Shown here one piece after another: positions 47,076-56,551 of a stretch of 64,000 nucleotides of DNA (positions are counted from its first letter, which is position 1; each line of letters starts with the position of its first letter). The DNA is taken from positions 176,813 through 240,812 of the forward strand of contig CABZHT010000001.1 in assembly GCA_902525615.1 (NCBI GenBank). Direction: 5' to 3'. Both the position numbers and the translations under genes were made by a program. The DNA comes from an uncultured Fidelibacterota bacterium. GTDB taxonomy: Bacteria > Fidelibacterota > Marinisomatia > Marinisomatales > Marinisomataceae. Below the pieces are notes generated by a model. The model saw only the letters and a list, made by a program, of their open reading frames with translations. It was not told where the DNA came from and did no database searches.

Positions 47076-48067
47076 TTCTTTGGAAATCCAGTTGAAAAAA
47101 CCTTTGTAAAAGATTTATCCTCATTTAAAAGTATTGAAAAAGATTCAACTCCTTTTAAATTTTCTACAATATCAAAATTATCGATTGTATAAAACATTGT
47201 AGATAGTGCATCGGCATCTAAGCATGATTTGTCAGAAATAATCGAAACTGAACCCAAGTTAGAAGAAATTGGATACCCAGTTTTTGGATTTATTTCATGA
47301 TGATAAAATTTGTCATCAATTATATAAAAATTTCGGTAATTACCTGAAGTTGCAATTGAAAGATTGTTAAGGGAAATAATCAGCTCAATATCATTTTCAA
47401 AATTTGTAATTGATGGAGTATTAATTCCTATTTTCCAATCTTTACTTTTTGATTTGGTCCTGATTTCACCTCCTATTTCTATAAAAAGATCTTCATATTC
47501 AATTAAAGAATTAAAAATTTTATCAACTGCATAACCTTTCGCAATTGAGCTTAAGTCAATTTGAACTCTTGAATCTTTCTTACGTATTTTTTCTTTATCA
47601 ACTTCAATTAAATCTTGACCAATGAAAGCTTTAACACTGTCAATCATTGTTTCTGAAGGTGGAGATTCAAAAATATCAGGACCAAATCCCCATAAATTGA
47701 CTAAAGGCATGATTGTTATATCATATTGACCATTTGATAAATCATAATATTTAAATGAACGTTCTAAAACCTTATAAAAATCTTCAGATATAAAAAACCA
47801 ATCAGTTGATTCAGATTGATTGAAAGTTGAAATTTCACTTGATGGTATATAGGTTGACATTTGTTGATTAATATCTTTTAATATTTTTTCAATAAGTATA
47901 TAATTTTCTTCAATTTCTACTGGGTTATTTGTTTTTGGAAAAAACTTTACAGTATATGTTGTTCCCATAGTATTACCATTGATAGTAACAAGATTTTTTT
48001 CAGGAGAACTACAACTAAGTAACAAAAGAATTATTAATGAAGCTAGTCTATTAGCCAAAGTCATCAT
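47072..48067 (-). CDS. apbE: FAD:protein FMN transferase ApbE
   Basis: This 331-aa lipoprotein (lipobox around LLLSCSS, residues 15-21) covalently attaches FMN to threonines of NqrB and NqrC. Motifs are NTMGTTYTVKFF, DLSSIAKGYAVD, IEIGGEIRTKS and the Mg-binding CLDADALSTMFYT. It overlaps the nqrF end by 17 bp, so it belongs to the nqr transcript. Both target threonines (SGAT) are present in this window. Confidence 0.94.
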   Translation of the reverse strand: MMTLANRLASLIILLLLSCSSPEKNLVTINGNTMGTTYTVKFFPKTNNPVEIEENYILIEKILKDINQQMSTYIPSSEISTFNQSESTDWFFISEDFYKVLERSFKYYDLSNGQYDITIMPLVNLWGFGPDIFESPPSETMIDSVKAFIGQDLIEVDKEKIRKKDSRVQIDLSSIAKGYAVDKIFNSLIEYEDLFIEIGGEIRTKSKSKDWKIGINTPSITNFENDIELIISLNNLSIATSGNYRNFYIIDDKFYHHEINPKTGYPISSNLGSVSIISDKSCLDADALSTMFYTIDNFDIVENLKGVESFSILLNEDKSFTKVFSTGFPKN

Positions 48068-49277
48068 AAGCGATCATATCTTCTTCAACACCTAAGTCCC
48101 AGAGCATTTTTTGAACAGCACTAATCATCATTGGAGGACCACATAAATAATATTCACATTCAGTAGGATCTTCATGATCTCTCAATAGCATGTCATGTGC
48201 AACCTGATGAATGAATCCTGTTGGACCTTCCCAGTTATCTTCCGGTAGTGGATCGGATAGAGCAACATGATAACTAAAATTATCAAATTCTTCTGCTAGA
48301 GCTTTGAATTCATCATCATAAAACATTTCTTTTTCTGATCTAGCACCATACCAAAATGAAATTTTTCGTTTAGATTTTTCAGTTTTAAGTAAATGAAAAA
48401 TATGAGATCTTAATGGAGCCATTCCAGCACCACCTCCGATGTAAACCATTTCACGCTCGGTATCTTTAATAAAGAATTCACCGTAAGGTCCGGATACAGT
48501 TACCTTATCTCCTTCTTTGAGATCAAAAACATATGAAGAAGCTATTCCTGGAGGTGCAGATGGGTTATCTGGTGGAGGACTAGCAATTCTAATATTTAAC
48601 ATAATCATGTTACCCTCTGCAGGATGATTTGCCATTGAATAAGCTCTGAAAACTGGCTCTTTATTTTCTGCAACATATTGCCAAATATCAAATTTATCCC
48701 AGTCACTAGTATACAAGTCTTGAATTTCGAAATCTTTATATTCTAATCCTTTATATTCTGGTACATCAATTTGTATGTAGCCACCAGATTCAAACTGGAT
48801 TGGATCGTCTTCTGGTAGTTCTAAAATTAATTCTTTAATAAAAGTAGCTACATTATCATTTGATTTAACAACAGCATCCCATTTTCGAATGCTAAAGATT
48901 TCATCAGGTACTTTTATTTTCATATCATTTCTAATCTTTACTTGACAGCCTAATCTCCAATTATCTTTTTGGTCTGAACGAGAAATATATGCTTCTTCGG
49001 TAGATAAAATATCTCCTCCACCTTCGGTAACCTGGCATCTACATTGTGCACAAGTTCCTTGTCCTCCACAAGCGGATGGCAAATAAACGTTTTGTGCTGC
49101 TAAAGCCGAAAGGACTGTACCTCCAGTTTGAACGTTAATAGATTTATCTACATCATCATTTATCAGTAACGTAACTTCTCCTTGTGGAAGAAGAATATCT
49201 CCTAAAACATTAAGAATTATAACTAACAAAAGTATTACTGATGAAAAAACAATTACTCCTAATAAAATATCACTCAT
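48051..49277 (-). CDS. nqrF: Na+-translocating NADH:quinone reductase subunit F
   Basis: This 408-aa subunit takes electrons from NADH. It has one N-terminal helix, then a 2Fe-2S ferredoxin domain with ACGGQGTCAQCRCQV, then an FAD domain with RAYSMANHPAEG. Last is an NADH domain with IGGGAGMAPLRSHIFHLL and YLCGPPMMISAVQKML. It is TAATG-coupled to nqrE. Confidence 0.97.
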   Translation of the reverse strand: MSDILLGVIVFSSVILLLVIILNVLGDILLPQGEVTLLINDDVDKSINVQTGGTVLSALAAQNVYLPSACGGQGTCAQCRCQVTEGGGDILSTEEAYISRSDQKDNWRLGCQVKIRNDMKIKVPDEIFSIRKWDAVVKSNDNVATFIKELILELPEDDPIQFESGGYIQIDVPEYKGLEYKDFEIQDLYTSDWDKFDIWQYVAENKEPVFRAYSMANHPAEGNMIMLNIRIASPPPDNPSAPPGIASSYVFDLKEGDKVTVSGPYGEFFIKDTEREMVYIGGGAGMAPLRSHIFHLLKTEKSKRKISFWYGARSEKEMFYDDEFKALAEEFDNFSYHVALSDPLPEDNWEGPTGFIHQVAHDMLLRDHEDPTECEYYLCGPPMMISAVQKMLWDLGVEEDMIAYDDFG

Positions 49278-49900
49278 TATAAATCGATCCCCGAAAATGC
49301 CATAAAGGCCATTGATAATAATCCTGTTAATAACATTGCCATTCCAACTCCTCTCAACCTAGGAGGAATGTTGGAATACCTTATTCTATATCTAATTGAT
49401 GCTAAAGCTACAATTGCTAAGAAGAAACCAACACCTGAACCAAAACCATAAACTACGGTTTCAGAAATAGTATATTCTCTTTCTACCATAAATAATGATC
49501 CACCTAAAATTGAACAATTGACAGCAATCAACGGAAGAAAAATTCCAAGACTATTATACAAAGATTGTGAAAATCTTTCCATAAACATTTCAACTAACTG
49601 AACCATTGCAGCAATAACAGATATAAAAACAATTAATTTTAAAAAACCTAAATCAGTATCTTGAAAATCTGAACTAATCCAAACCAAAGCACCTTTATCA
49701 AGTAAGAATTCCCAAAGAAACCAGTTTATAGGTGCTGTAATTGTTAATACAACTATTACAGCCAATCCTATTCCAACAGATGCGTCAATCTTTTTTGAAA
49801 TAGCTAGAAATGAGCAGAGACCTAAGAAATAAGCTAAAACAATATTTTCAATGAATACCGCTTTTGTAAAAATACTGAGATAATGTTCAATACCAGTCAT
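49277..49900 (-). CDS. nqrE: Na+-NQR subunit E
   Basis: This 207-aa integral membrane protein has six helices. Characteristic segments are FIENIVLAYFLGLCSFLAISKK (quoted in part), with the iron-ligand cysteine region, VNCSILGGSLFMVEREY, and GVGFFLAIVALASIRYR. With NqrD it forms the channel-like core holding the Fe centre. It is coupled to nqrD by TAATG. Confidence 0.96.
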   Translation of the reverse strand: MTGIEHYLSIFTKAVFIENIVLAYFLGLCSFLAISKKIDASVGIGLAVIVVLTITAPINWFLWEFLLDKGALVWISSDFQDTDLGFLKLIVFISVIAAMVQLVEMFMERFSQSLYNSLGIFLPLIAVNCSILGGSLFMVEREYTISETVVYGFGSGVGFFLAIVALASIRYRIRYSNIPPRLRGVGMAMLLTGLLSMAFMAFSGIDL

Positions 49901-50553
49901 TACGCATCCTCCTCAACACCCGCAAATTCTCTTTGAATCCATATTACTAAACCTAAAATGATAAATGCGCCAGGAGACAAGACTAACAAACCAATATTTT
50001 CATATCCAGCTGCATACCATGATTCAGGAATACTCCAAAGTACGTAACCTGCACCACCATCTGGAAGTGTAATTGTTCCAGCTCCAAAAAGCTCTCTAAA
50101 AAAAGAAACAACAATAATTATTAGTCCATAACCCATACTATTTCCTAAACCATCTAAAAACGCTTTGGATGGTCCATGTTTCAGAGCAAAAGCCTCAGCA
50201 CGACCCATAATGATACAATTTGTAATAATTAATCCAACAAAAACTGAAAGTTGCTTACTCATATCATATAAATATGCTTTTAATAATTCATCAACAACTG
50301 AAACCAAAGATGCAATCACTGATAGCATTATAACAATCCTAACACGAGCAGGAATGTAATTTCTAATTAAGGAAAGTATAACGTTTGATGAACATAAAAC
50401 AAAAACAACAGCAAGCGTCATAATTATAGCTTGATCTAGTCTAATTGTAACAGCTAAAGCTGAGCAAATTCCTAGAACCTGTAATGAAATTGGATTATTT
50501 ACATTTATAGGATCGCTAACAATTTTTTTTGATTCAGAATTAAATAGTTCCAT
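49900..50553 (-). CDS. nqrD: Na+-NQR subunit D
   Basis: This 217-aa, six-helix membrane subunit shows the NPISLQVLGICSALAVT start and the ITNCIIMGRAEAFALKHGP motif holding the Fe-ligand cysteine. ELFGAGTITLPDGGAGY is the family loop. Its start overlaps the nqrC end by 14 bp. The four cysteines from D and E bind the iron that NqrM is thought to deliver. Confidence 0.96.
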   Translation of the reverse strand: MELFNSESKKIVSDPINVNNPISLQVLGICSALAVTIRLDQAIIMTLAVVFVLCSSNVILSLIRNYIPARVRIVIMLSVIASLVSVVDELLKAYLYDMSKQLSVFVGLIITNCIIMGRAEAFALKHGPSKAFLDGLGNSMGYGLIIIVVSFFRELFGAGTITLPDGGAGYVLWSIPESWYAAGYENIGLLVLSPGAFIILGLVIWIQREFAGVEEDA

Positions 50554-51295
50554 AATCTCTTATTTTATCTAAAGTTTTCTCATATCTAAGTAAATCTTCT
50601 AGCAAAAAGTCAGTAACACCATCCGCGGTAACTGTAGCCCCGGAAATACCGTCTACTTGATGAATTGAAGAAGTATTTGATTCAGAATAATCAACTCCGC
50701 CTTTAACAACTTTAATACTAACAATTTTCCCAGATTTATCGCGGATTTTTTTTGGTATATACTGTATTTCTCCATTTGGTTGCTTTGAAGGATGATTTAC
50801 AAAATTATCAGTAAACCATTTTTTTTCAACTTCACCACCTAAGCCAGGGGTTTCACCATGTTTATAAAATTGAATACCCAAAACAGAATCTGTATCAGGA
50901 TTTAAAGCGATGTATCCAAAAATTGTAGACCACAGGCCCTTTCCAGCTATTGGAAGAGCAATTCCTTGAACTTCATCGTTGTCTACTCTTATGTAAATTG
51001 GTAAAGTATCTTCATTTTTTTCAATATCAACTTCTTCAATATTGCAATCAACAATCTCACCTTCAACATTTACACATTTAGCATCAATAGAACTCTTGAA
51101 TGTTTCCTCAATACTTTCATTAGTAAGCAATAAACTTTCGTCAAAGTTTAATGATCTTAGAATGGTTTTTTGGACATCAGCTTTAAGATTTTGATCCTGT
51201 AAATCTTTAACACTATCCTTTGTAAATGAAAGCATTGTTCCTAAAACAACAGTGACGATAAAAACGAAAAAAAGAGTATAATTATTACTATACAT
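50540..51295 (-). CDS. nqrC: Na+-NQR subunit C
   Basis: This 251-aa subunit has one N-terminal helix (residues 6-22) and a periplasmic FMN-binding domain. The covalent FMN threonine is about residue 221 in DGISGATVTADGV. YKHGETPGLGGEVEKKWF is the FMN-domain signature. It overlaps nqrB by 8 bp. Confidence 0.96.
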   Translation of the reverse strand: MYSNNYTLFFVFIVTVVLGTMLSFTKDSVKDLQDQNLKADVQKTILRSLNFDESLLLTNESIEETFKSSIDAKCVNVEGEIVDCNIEEVDIEKNEDTLPIYIRVDNDEVQGIALPIAGKGLWSTIFGYIALNPDTDSVLGIQFYKHGETPGLGGEVEKKWFTDNFVNHPSKQPNGEIQYIPKKIRDKSGKIVSIKVVKGGVDYSESNTSSIHQVDGISGATVTADGVTDFLLEDLLRYEKTLDKIRDYGTI

Positions 51296-52493
51296 TTCTT
51301 GCTAACCTCATTTTTATGTTTGCTTGAACTACATAATAATCTATTAATGGAGCAAACATATTCATAATTAATATTGCTAAAAATACACCTTCAGGATATG
51401 CTGGATTTATTGAACGAATTATAACAGTTAATACTCCAATCAAAAAGCCATAAATCCATCTTCCTGTATTGGTATGAGATGAAGTGACAGGCTCAGTAGC
51501 CATAAAAACAGTACCGAAAAAGAAACTACCAACCAAAATGTGCTGTAAAGGAGTAATCGTTAACATTGCATTTGGAAAACCACCAGCTTGTAGGATGCCA
51601 TCAACAGTTAAATAGTTTAATAAATTAAAAAGCAGTGAAGTAAAGACTAAACCCAAAACAGAAGAAACCATAATTCTCCATGAAGCAATTCCGCAATAAA
51701 TGAGGAACAAGGCACCTAATAATATTAATAGCTTATTTGTCTCACCAATAGATCCTGGAATTAAACCCCAAAACATATTTACAGTTGAGTAGTCAAATTG
51801 AGTATTGGCTGCAAAAAGATTTGAAGCAGTATCGTATTCTACTGGATTTGCTGGAATTGCTAGTGCAGTAGCTCCACTATATCCATCTGGACCTACAGCC
51901 CATACTTTATCCCCAGATATCTTTGTAGGAAAAGCAAAATACATAAATGCTCTTGATGTCAAAGCAGGATTAAAAATATTTGTTCCTACTCCACCAAAAA
52001 TTTCCTTACCAATAATTATTCCAAAACTTGTTCCAATAAATACTTGCCATAAAGGAACATCTGGTGGCATAGTAAGAGGTATTAATGCACAACTAACTAA
52101 GAAACCTTCATTGACTTCATGCTTCCTGATTATTGCAAATGTTAACTCGCATATTGCACCTGCAACAAAAGTTGCAATTAAAATTGGAATGACGTAGGTG
52201 AATCCAAAAATAGTATTTCCAACAATACCTCTTTCAATTTCCATTGCGAGAGCATTTAAATAGCCAATATTATAAGCTCCAAATATATAACAAGGAATAA
52301 GAGCTATCACAACAAAGAACATAGTTCTTTTGATATCCATATTATCTCTAATATGAGGACCTTTACTTGTTTGTTTATTAGTGGAAAAGAAAATAGTATC
52401 TGCAGCTTCCCAAACAGGATAAGCCCAAGATAGAGGCTTGCCTTTTTCTACAAGTTTTCCAGTTTCTTCAAATATTTTTCTTAAAAAATTCAT
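51288..52493 (-). CDS. nqrB: Na+-NQR subunit B
   Basis: This 401-aa polytopic subunit carries the sodium pathway and binds riboflavin and covalent FMN. The FMN threonine lies in GYSGATALAIP, near residue 205. IFGGVGTNIFNPALTSRAFM and FMATEPVTSSHTNTGRWIYG are family signatures. It lies 2 bp after nqrA. Confidence 0.96.
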   Translation of the reverse strand: MNFLRKIFEETGKLVEKGKPLSWAYPVWEAADTIFFSTNKQTSKGPHIRDNMDIKRTMFFVVIALIPCYIFGAYNIGYLNALAMEIERGIVGNTIFGFTYVIPILIATFVAGAICELTFAIIRKHEVNEGFLVSCALIPLTMPPDVPLWQVFIGTSFGIIIGKEIFGGVGTNIFNPALTSRAFMYFAFPTKISGDKVWAVGPDGYSGATALAIPANPVEYDTASNLFAANTQFDYSTVNMFWGLIPGSIGETNKLLILLGALFLIYCGIASWRIMVSSVLGLVFTSLLFNLLNYLTVDGILQAGGFPNAMLTITPLQHILVGSFFFGTVFMATEPVTSSHTNTGRWIYGFLIGVLTVIIRSINPAYPEGVFLAILIMNMFAPLIDYYVVQANIKMRLARNV

Positions 52494-52495
52494 AA

Positions 52496-53827
52496 TTACT
52501 TATCAAAATAAATTGTATCTAAACCTTTCCTAATAATTGCACCTACATCAGATTTACTTGGGCATACAAAAGAACATAATGCAACATCTTCTTCATCGCA
52601 CTCATAAATACCGAGCTGCTCCATTTCATCAATATCATTTGCTTCAATACTTCTGGCTAATGCATTAATATAAATATCCATTGGAAAAACTTTCTCCCAT
52701 GCATCAATAGGAACAAATGCTCTATTACTTCCATTTTGCAATGTGGTAAAATCAAAACTTTTTTTATTTGATCCTAGGTAAGCATTGAAAACACTATATT
52801 TAGATTTTCCACCTGGATGTAACCAACCAACAAAAGGTCTTTCGAATGATTCTTCAATGACAGAAAAAGATGAATGATAAAATCCTAAGAAGCCATCAAT
52901 ATCAACTTGTTTCCCTGTCAATACATTGCCAGATATAATTCTAACATTTTCCATCAATAAAGAATCTTTATATAAATCAAATCTAGCGCCAATTCGAGAT
53001 TTGATATACGAAGGCTTTACAGCCGGTCCTCCAATACAAATATTCAAAGAGAAATCGATAACACCTTTAGAAAATAGCTTTCCTAAAACTGGTAAGTGGC
53101 TTCCTTGCACAGTCCAAACAACTTCATTCTGGTTCAAAGGATTTACTCTATTTAAAATAACACCAACATTACCAGATGGATGCGGTCCCTCAACTTGAAT
53201 CAAATTGATAAAATCGTAATCGGACAAAAATGAAAAGTTATCACCCCTCACAGCGACATATAAGTGTCCATCAGTAAGTTTCTTAAGATTAGATAATGCA
53301 GAAATGATAAATTCTTTATTTTCAGCTAATGAAAAAGATAAATCGTTTGCCAATGGCGAAGAATCAGCAAGACTTACTACAATACATTTAGGACTATCAC
53401 TGGGATTAACAACTTTGTTAAAAGGTCTTTGTGTAAAAAAGGGCCAAAAATTATGTTTTTGAATGAACTCCTTTACATTATCTTTTGATGAAAGATTGAT
53501 TTGTTTATCTAATTCAATATTTTTTTCTTTTTCTGCATCTACTTCAATAATGATATCAAGCACTGCTCTTCTTTCTCCATAAACAATTTTAGAAATAGTT
53601 CCAGAAGCAATTGATGGCCATTTAACTTCAGGATTTATCTTGTCAAAAAATAAAGCATCACCTAAAGAAACTTGATCACCTTCTTTAACTAAAAGCTTTG
53701 GCTTGATGTAATTAAAATCTTGAGGAGAAATCGAAACAAGTTTTTGTGTAGACGTGTTAGAAAATTCTCTGGAGGCAAGCCCAGAAATGTTAATATTATG
53801 CCCCTTTTTAATCGCTATTTTTTGCAT
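52496..53827 (-). CDS. nqrA: Na+-NQR subunit A
   Basis: This 443-aa soluble subunit is read from the ATG at 53827; the track begins one codon earlier at a TTG. The start MQKIAIKKGHNINISG, KPKLLVKEGDQVSLGDALFF, and VQGSHLPVLGKLFSKG fit NqrA. It sits at the cytoplasmic side near the quinone site. It is the first gene of nqrABCDEF-apbE; the 89-bp gap upstream should contain the operon promoter, though no clear box stands out. Confidence 0.94.
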   Translation of the reverse strand: MQKIAIKKGHNINISGLASREFSNTSTQKLVSISPQDFNYIKPKLLVKEGDQVSLGDALFFDKINPEVKWPSIASGTISKIVYGERRAVLDIIIEVDAEKEKNIELDKQINLSSKDNVKEFIQKHNFWPFFTQRPFNKVVNPSDSPKCIVVSLADSSPLANDLSFSLAENKEFIISALSNLKKLTDGHLYVAVRGDNFSFLSDYDFINLIQVEGPHPSGNVGVILNRVNPLNQNEVVWTVQGSHLPVLGKLFSKGVIDFSLNICIGGPAVKPSYIKSRIGARFDLYKDSLLMENVRIISGNVLTGKQVDIDGFLGFYHSSFSVIEESFERPFVGWLHPGGKSKYSVFNAYLGSNKKSFDFTTLQNGSNRAFVPIDAWEKVFPMDIYINALARSIEANDIDEMEQLGIYECDEEDVALCSFVCPSKSDVGAIIRKGLDTIYFDK

Positions 53828-53916
53828 CAACTCTTAGGATTGTTTTAAATGCTTTAATTTGACAAGTGAAGGTACTAAAAAAGATTGTTGAGTTCTATAA
53901 AATTATTGCAAAAAAA

Positions 53917-55125
53917 TTATTTTTTTGCTTTCCATTCAAAATAATTTCCATCATAGGAAGATTTTGACTGCCATTCTTTAACTTTTAAATCAATATTATC
54001 AATTACATTTTGATCAATATCATGAATTAAATCGATTGTTAAATCTCCAACAGTTTTAGCGCTGACTCTCGATGCCTTAATATTACCTTTACCAGTAATT
54101 GCATTACCCATTCCGTGCACTTTCTCTAATTCGTCAAACTTTCCAGAGTCTTCATCAACAATATTATAAGTTGATCCATCCATTGGAATTCCTTGAATTG
54201 GTTCAGGCAAACTACCAATTGAACTTATAAAAGTATTTCCATGAAGAATTTTATTGGAATCTTCTTTTGCAATTAATTTGTCATCAATGATTTCATTCTC
54301 AATGACTTCAATTCCATTTAAAATATTATCTTCGTAGGATAGTCCAACTGGCTGAGTGCACTCAGCAACTTTAAATAAAAATTTATCTAATGTATTGTTT
54401 AAAATTTTTCTTCGAGCAAGTTTTCTTTTTTCAACCATTTCCGGAGTAGCATCTTCAGGAATAGTGGTTAAAGGCATATTTTCTATATTTCTTCTATAGA
54501 CTAAGGTCGTTCCATTTATACCTAAATCTTCATACTTCATATCATACTGTTCTAAATATTTTGGTATACCTTTATGCTCCATTTCAATGATATCGAAATT
54601 TTCAATTTTAGATTCAACTTTCTTTCTAACAAGTTCTAATTGAGTAATCTTACAAACATCAATTGATGCTAATCCTCCTCCAATAACGACTGCATCATCT
54701 TCAATATCCACTTTAGGACCGTTATAAGATGACTCATGATAATGGTTGAACCAATAGACAAAAGGATTTTGGTAATAAAAATTATCAAAATCTTCAATTT
54801 CTTTTATAGGAAAAGATCTATCTTTCCATGCTCCATTAGCAAAGTAAATACAGCTCCATCCCATATTATAGATTTCTTCGAAAGATACATCTTCACCAAT
54901 CCTGGTTAGTGGAACGAAATCAACTAATTCATTAGAAATAATATCATCAATCTTAAAGTATTCATTAATACGTTGTTTTTCATGCCATCTAGGAAGACCA
55001 TCTTCAATTTTTCCATATGGCATTCTATTTTGTTCAACAACAACGCATCGAATTCCTTCATCAGTAAGTTTCTTTACCGCAGTTGAACCAGAAACTGCAC
55101 CACCAATTATTAATACTACTTTCAT
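53917..55125 (-). CDS. FAD-dependent pyridine-nucleotide oxidoreductase (FNR/GltD-like)
   Basis: This 402-aa flavoprotein has an N-terminal dinucleotide fold VLIIGGAVSGSTAVKKL and a second one, DDAVVIGGGLASIDVCKI. A C-terminal GMGNAITGKGNIKASRVSA matches the adrenodoxin-reductase/glutamate-synthase small-chain superfamily. No N-terminal ferredoxin domain is present. A ferredoxin-NAD(P) reductase role is plausible, but the partner is unknown. It is divergent from proline dehydrogenase across only 30 bp. Confidence 0.75.
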   Translation of the reverse strand: MKVVLIIGGAVSGSTAVKKLTDEGIRCVVVEQNRMPYGKIEDGLPRWHEKQRINEYFKIDDIISNELVDFVPLTRIGEDVSFEEIYNMGWSCIYFANGAWKDRSFPIKEIEDFDNFYYQNPFVYWFNHYHESSYNGPKVDIEDDAVVIGGGLASIDVCKITQLELVRKKVESKIENFDIIEMEHKGIPKYLEQYDMKYEDLGINGTTLVYRRNIENMPLTTIPEDATPEMVEKRKLARRKILNNTLDKFLFKVAECTQPVGLSYEDNILNGIEVIENEIIDDKLIAKEDSNKILHGNTFISSIGSLPEPIQGIPMDGSTYNIVDEDSGKFDELEKVHGMGNAITGKGNIKASRVSAKTVGDLTIDLIHDIDQNVIDNIDLKVKEWQSKSSYDGNYFEWKAKK

Positions 55126-55155
55126 TATTTTGTTTATTTATTAAATTTATAAAGC

Positions 55156-56070
55156 ATGAAGTTAATAAATAATTTAATAATTCAAATCATTCCTTTTTTA
55201 CCAAAGTTTTTTGTTAAAATTGTAGCCTCTCCTTATATAGCTGGAATTACTGATGAAGAAATGCTAAAAAATGTTCAAAAGTTGAATAACAAAGGTTTTA
55301 AAGTTGCGATAGATATTTTAGGGGAACATGTTGAAACGGAGAAAGAGGCAGATGAAATCACCCAAAGATATATATCCATTTATGATGAGATATCTAAAAG
55401 AAACCTATCTGCAAATATTTCTATAAAACTAACTCACATTGGACAAGATTTAGGTCTGAATATTGTGAAGAATAATCTTACTCAACTTGTACAAGCAGCT
55501 AAGAAGAATAATAATTTTCTTAGACTAGATATGGAAAATATCCCTTATACATCAGAAACAATTCAACTATATAAGGAAATGTTTGAGCATTATAATCAAA
55601 TAGGGATTGTGATTCAGGCCTATCTTCACAGATCTTTTGAGGACATTAAATCACTTAGTGATGAAAAATTTAATGTTCGAATATGTAAAGGCATTTATAT
55701 TGAAGATCCTGAATTAGTATTAAAGGACTATAATGATATTAGAGAAAATTACATCAAACTTGTTAAAGAGGCTTTAAATAAAGGCTCATATGTTGGTATT
55801 GCTACACATGATGAGTTTTTAATTGATAATATTTATTCATGGATAATTAAAAATAATATTTCTAAAGATCAGTATGAATTTCAGGTACTACATGGTGTAC
55901 CAATGCAAAAAAAGTTAGAGATGTTGATGAATGATGGAAACACAGTTAGAGTATATCTTCCATATGGTGATAATTGGTACGATTATTCGGTTAGAAGATT
56001 AAAAGAAAATCCTAAAATGGCAGGATACATAATTAAAAATTTATTTTTATCAATATTAAGAATTAAATAA
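55156..56070 (+). CDS. Proline dehydrogenase
   Basis: This 304-aa monofunctional ProDH oxidises proline to pyrroline-5-carboxylate with FAD and passes electrons to quinone. The barrel motifs are in order: NISIKLTHIGQDLG, RLDMENIPYTSET, GIVIQAYLHRSFED, VRICKGIYIEDPE, EFQVLHGVP and the C-terminal YLPYGDNWYDYSVRRLKENP (substrate arginines). It is a lone plus-strand gene; no P5C dehydrogenase is in the window. It ends overlapping the convergent YdjM-like gene by 8 bp. Confidence 0.93.
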   Translation: MKLINNLIIQIIPFLPKFFVKIVASPYIAGITDEEMLKNVQKLNNKGFKVAIDILGEHVETEKEADEITQRYISIYDEISKRNLSANISIKLTHIGQDLGLNIVKNNLTQLVQAAKKNNNFLRLDMENIPYTSETIQLYKEMFEHYNQIGIVIQAYLHRSFEDIKSLSDEKFNVRICKGIYIEDPELVLKDYNDIRENYIKLVKEALNKGSYVGIATHDEFLIDNIYSWIIKNNISKDQYEFQVLHGVPMQKKLEMLMNDGNTVRVYLPYGDNWYDYSVRRLKENPKMAGYIIKNLFLSILRIK

Positions 56071-56083
56071 TCTTCTTAATTCT
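56059..56083. terminator. Inverted repeat at the ProDH / YdjM-like convergent junction
   Basis: AGAATTAA-n9-TTAATTCT spans the overlapping ends of the two convergent genes, where both stop codons lie. It is placed like a shared terminator, but is A/T only, so the call is tentative. Confidence 0.3.
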
Positions 56084-56551
56084 CAAAATATATAATAATA
56101 TTATCCCAGCAAAATTTGGTATGACAACATATGCAGAAGACCATGAAATACCATCAAAAATAATATCTGAGAATGGCCATAAAAATTGTATAGGAAAAAA
56201 ATCTTTTGTATGAAAAGGAATATCTAATACAATATGGAATGGCCAAGCTAACATTGGCCAAACCAGTTCTTTTTTATAAAAATATACAATCCCTATAATT
56301 AAAAATGCTGTCACAAAACTATGGGATAAGTTATCCATGAAAAAAAGCCAATCAGGATAAGGTTGTAATTGTTTAAGGCTTTCAAGTGTTGGAGGTCCAC
56401 TATAAGTCAAAGAACCGTTGAAAATTTTTACAATAAATAGTATGCCAAATGATATTAAGTCAGGAAATGCACCAAAAAAGATAGCTAACTTCCAATGTCT
56501 TTTATAACCAAAGAGACCATTTCCCCAAAGTGCATGGCTTAAAGTATCCAT
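56063..56551 (-). CDS. YdjM/DUF457-like membrane metal-dependent hydrolase
   Basis: This 162-aa protein has about four helices. The pattern of His and Asp is that of the YdjM-like LexA-regulated membrane hydrolases: DTLSHALWGN at the N-terminus, GAFPDLISF, DNLSHSFVTAF, and WPFHIVLDIPFH. The catalytic activity in this family is not established. It is encoded directly after the bleomycin hydrolase gene (adjacent ends, no gap). Confidence 0.65.
   Translation of the reverse strand: MDTLSHALWGNGLFGYKRHWKLAIFFGAFPDLISFGILFIVKIFNGSLTYSGPPTLESLKQLQPYPDWLFFMDNLSHSFVTAFLIIGIVYFYKKELVWPMLAWPFHIVLDIPFHTKDFFPIQFLWPFSDIIFDGISWSSAYVVIPNFAGIILLYILRIKKII

Noticed and set aside
51805-52197. 130-aa plus-strand ORF
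   Set aside because: Antisense to nqrB, with no recognisable domain or start signal.
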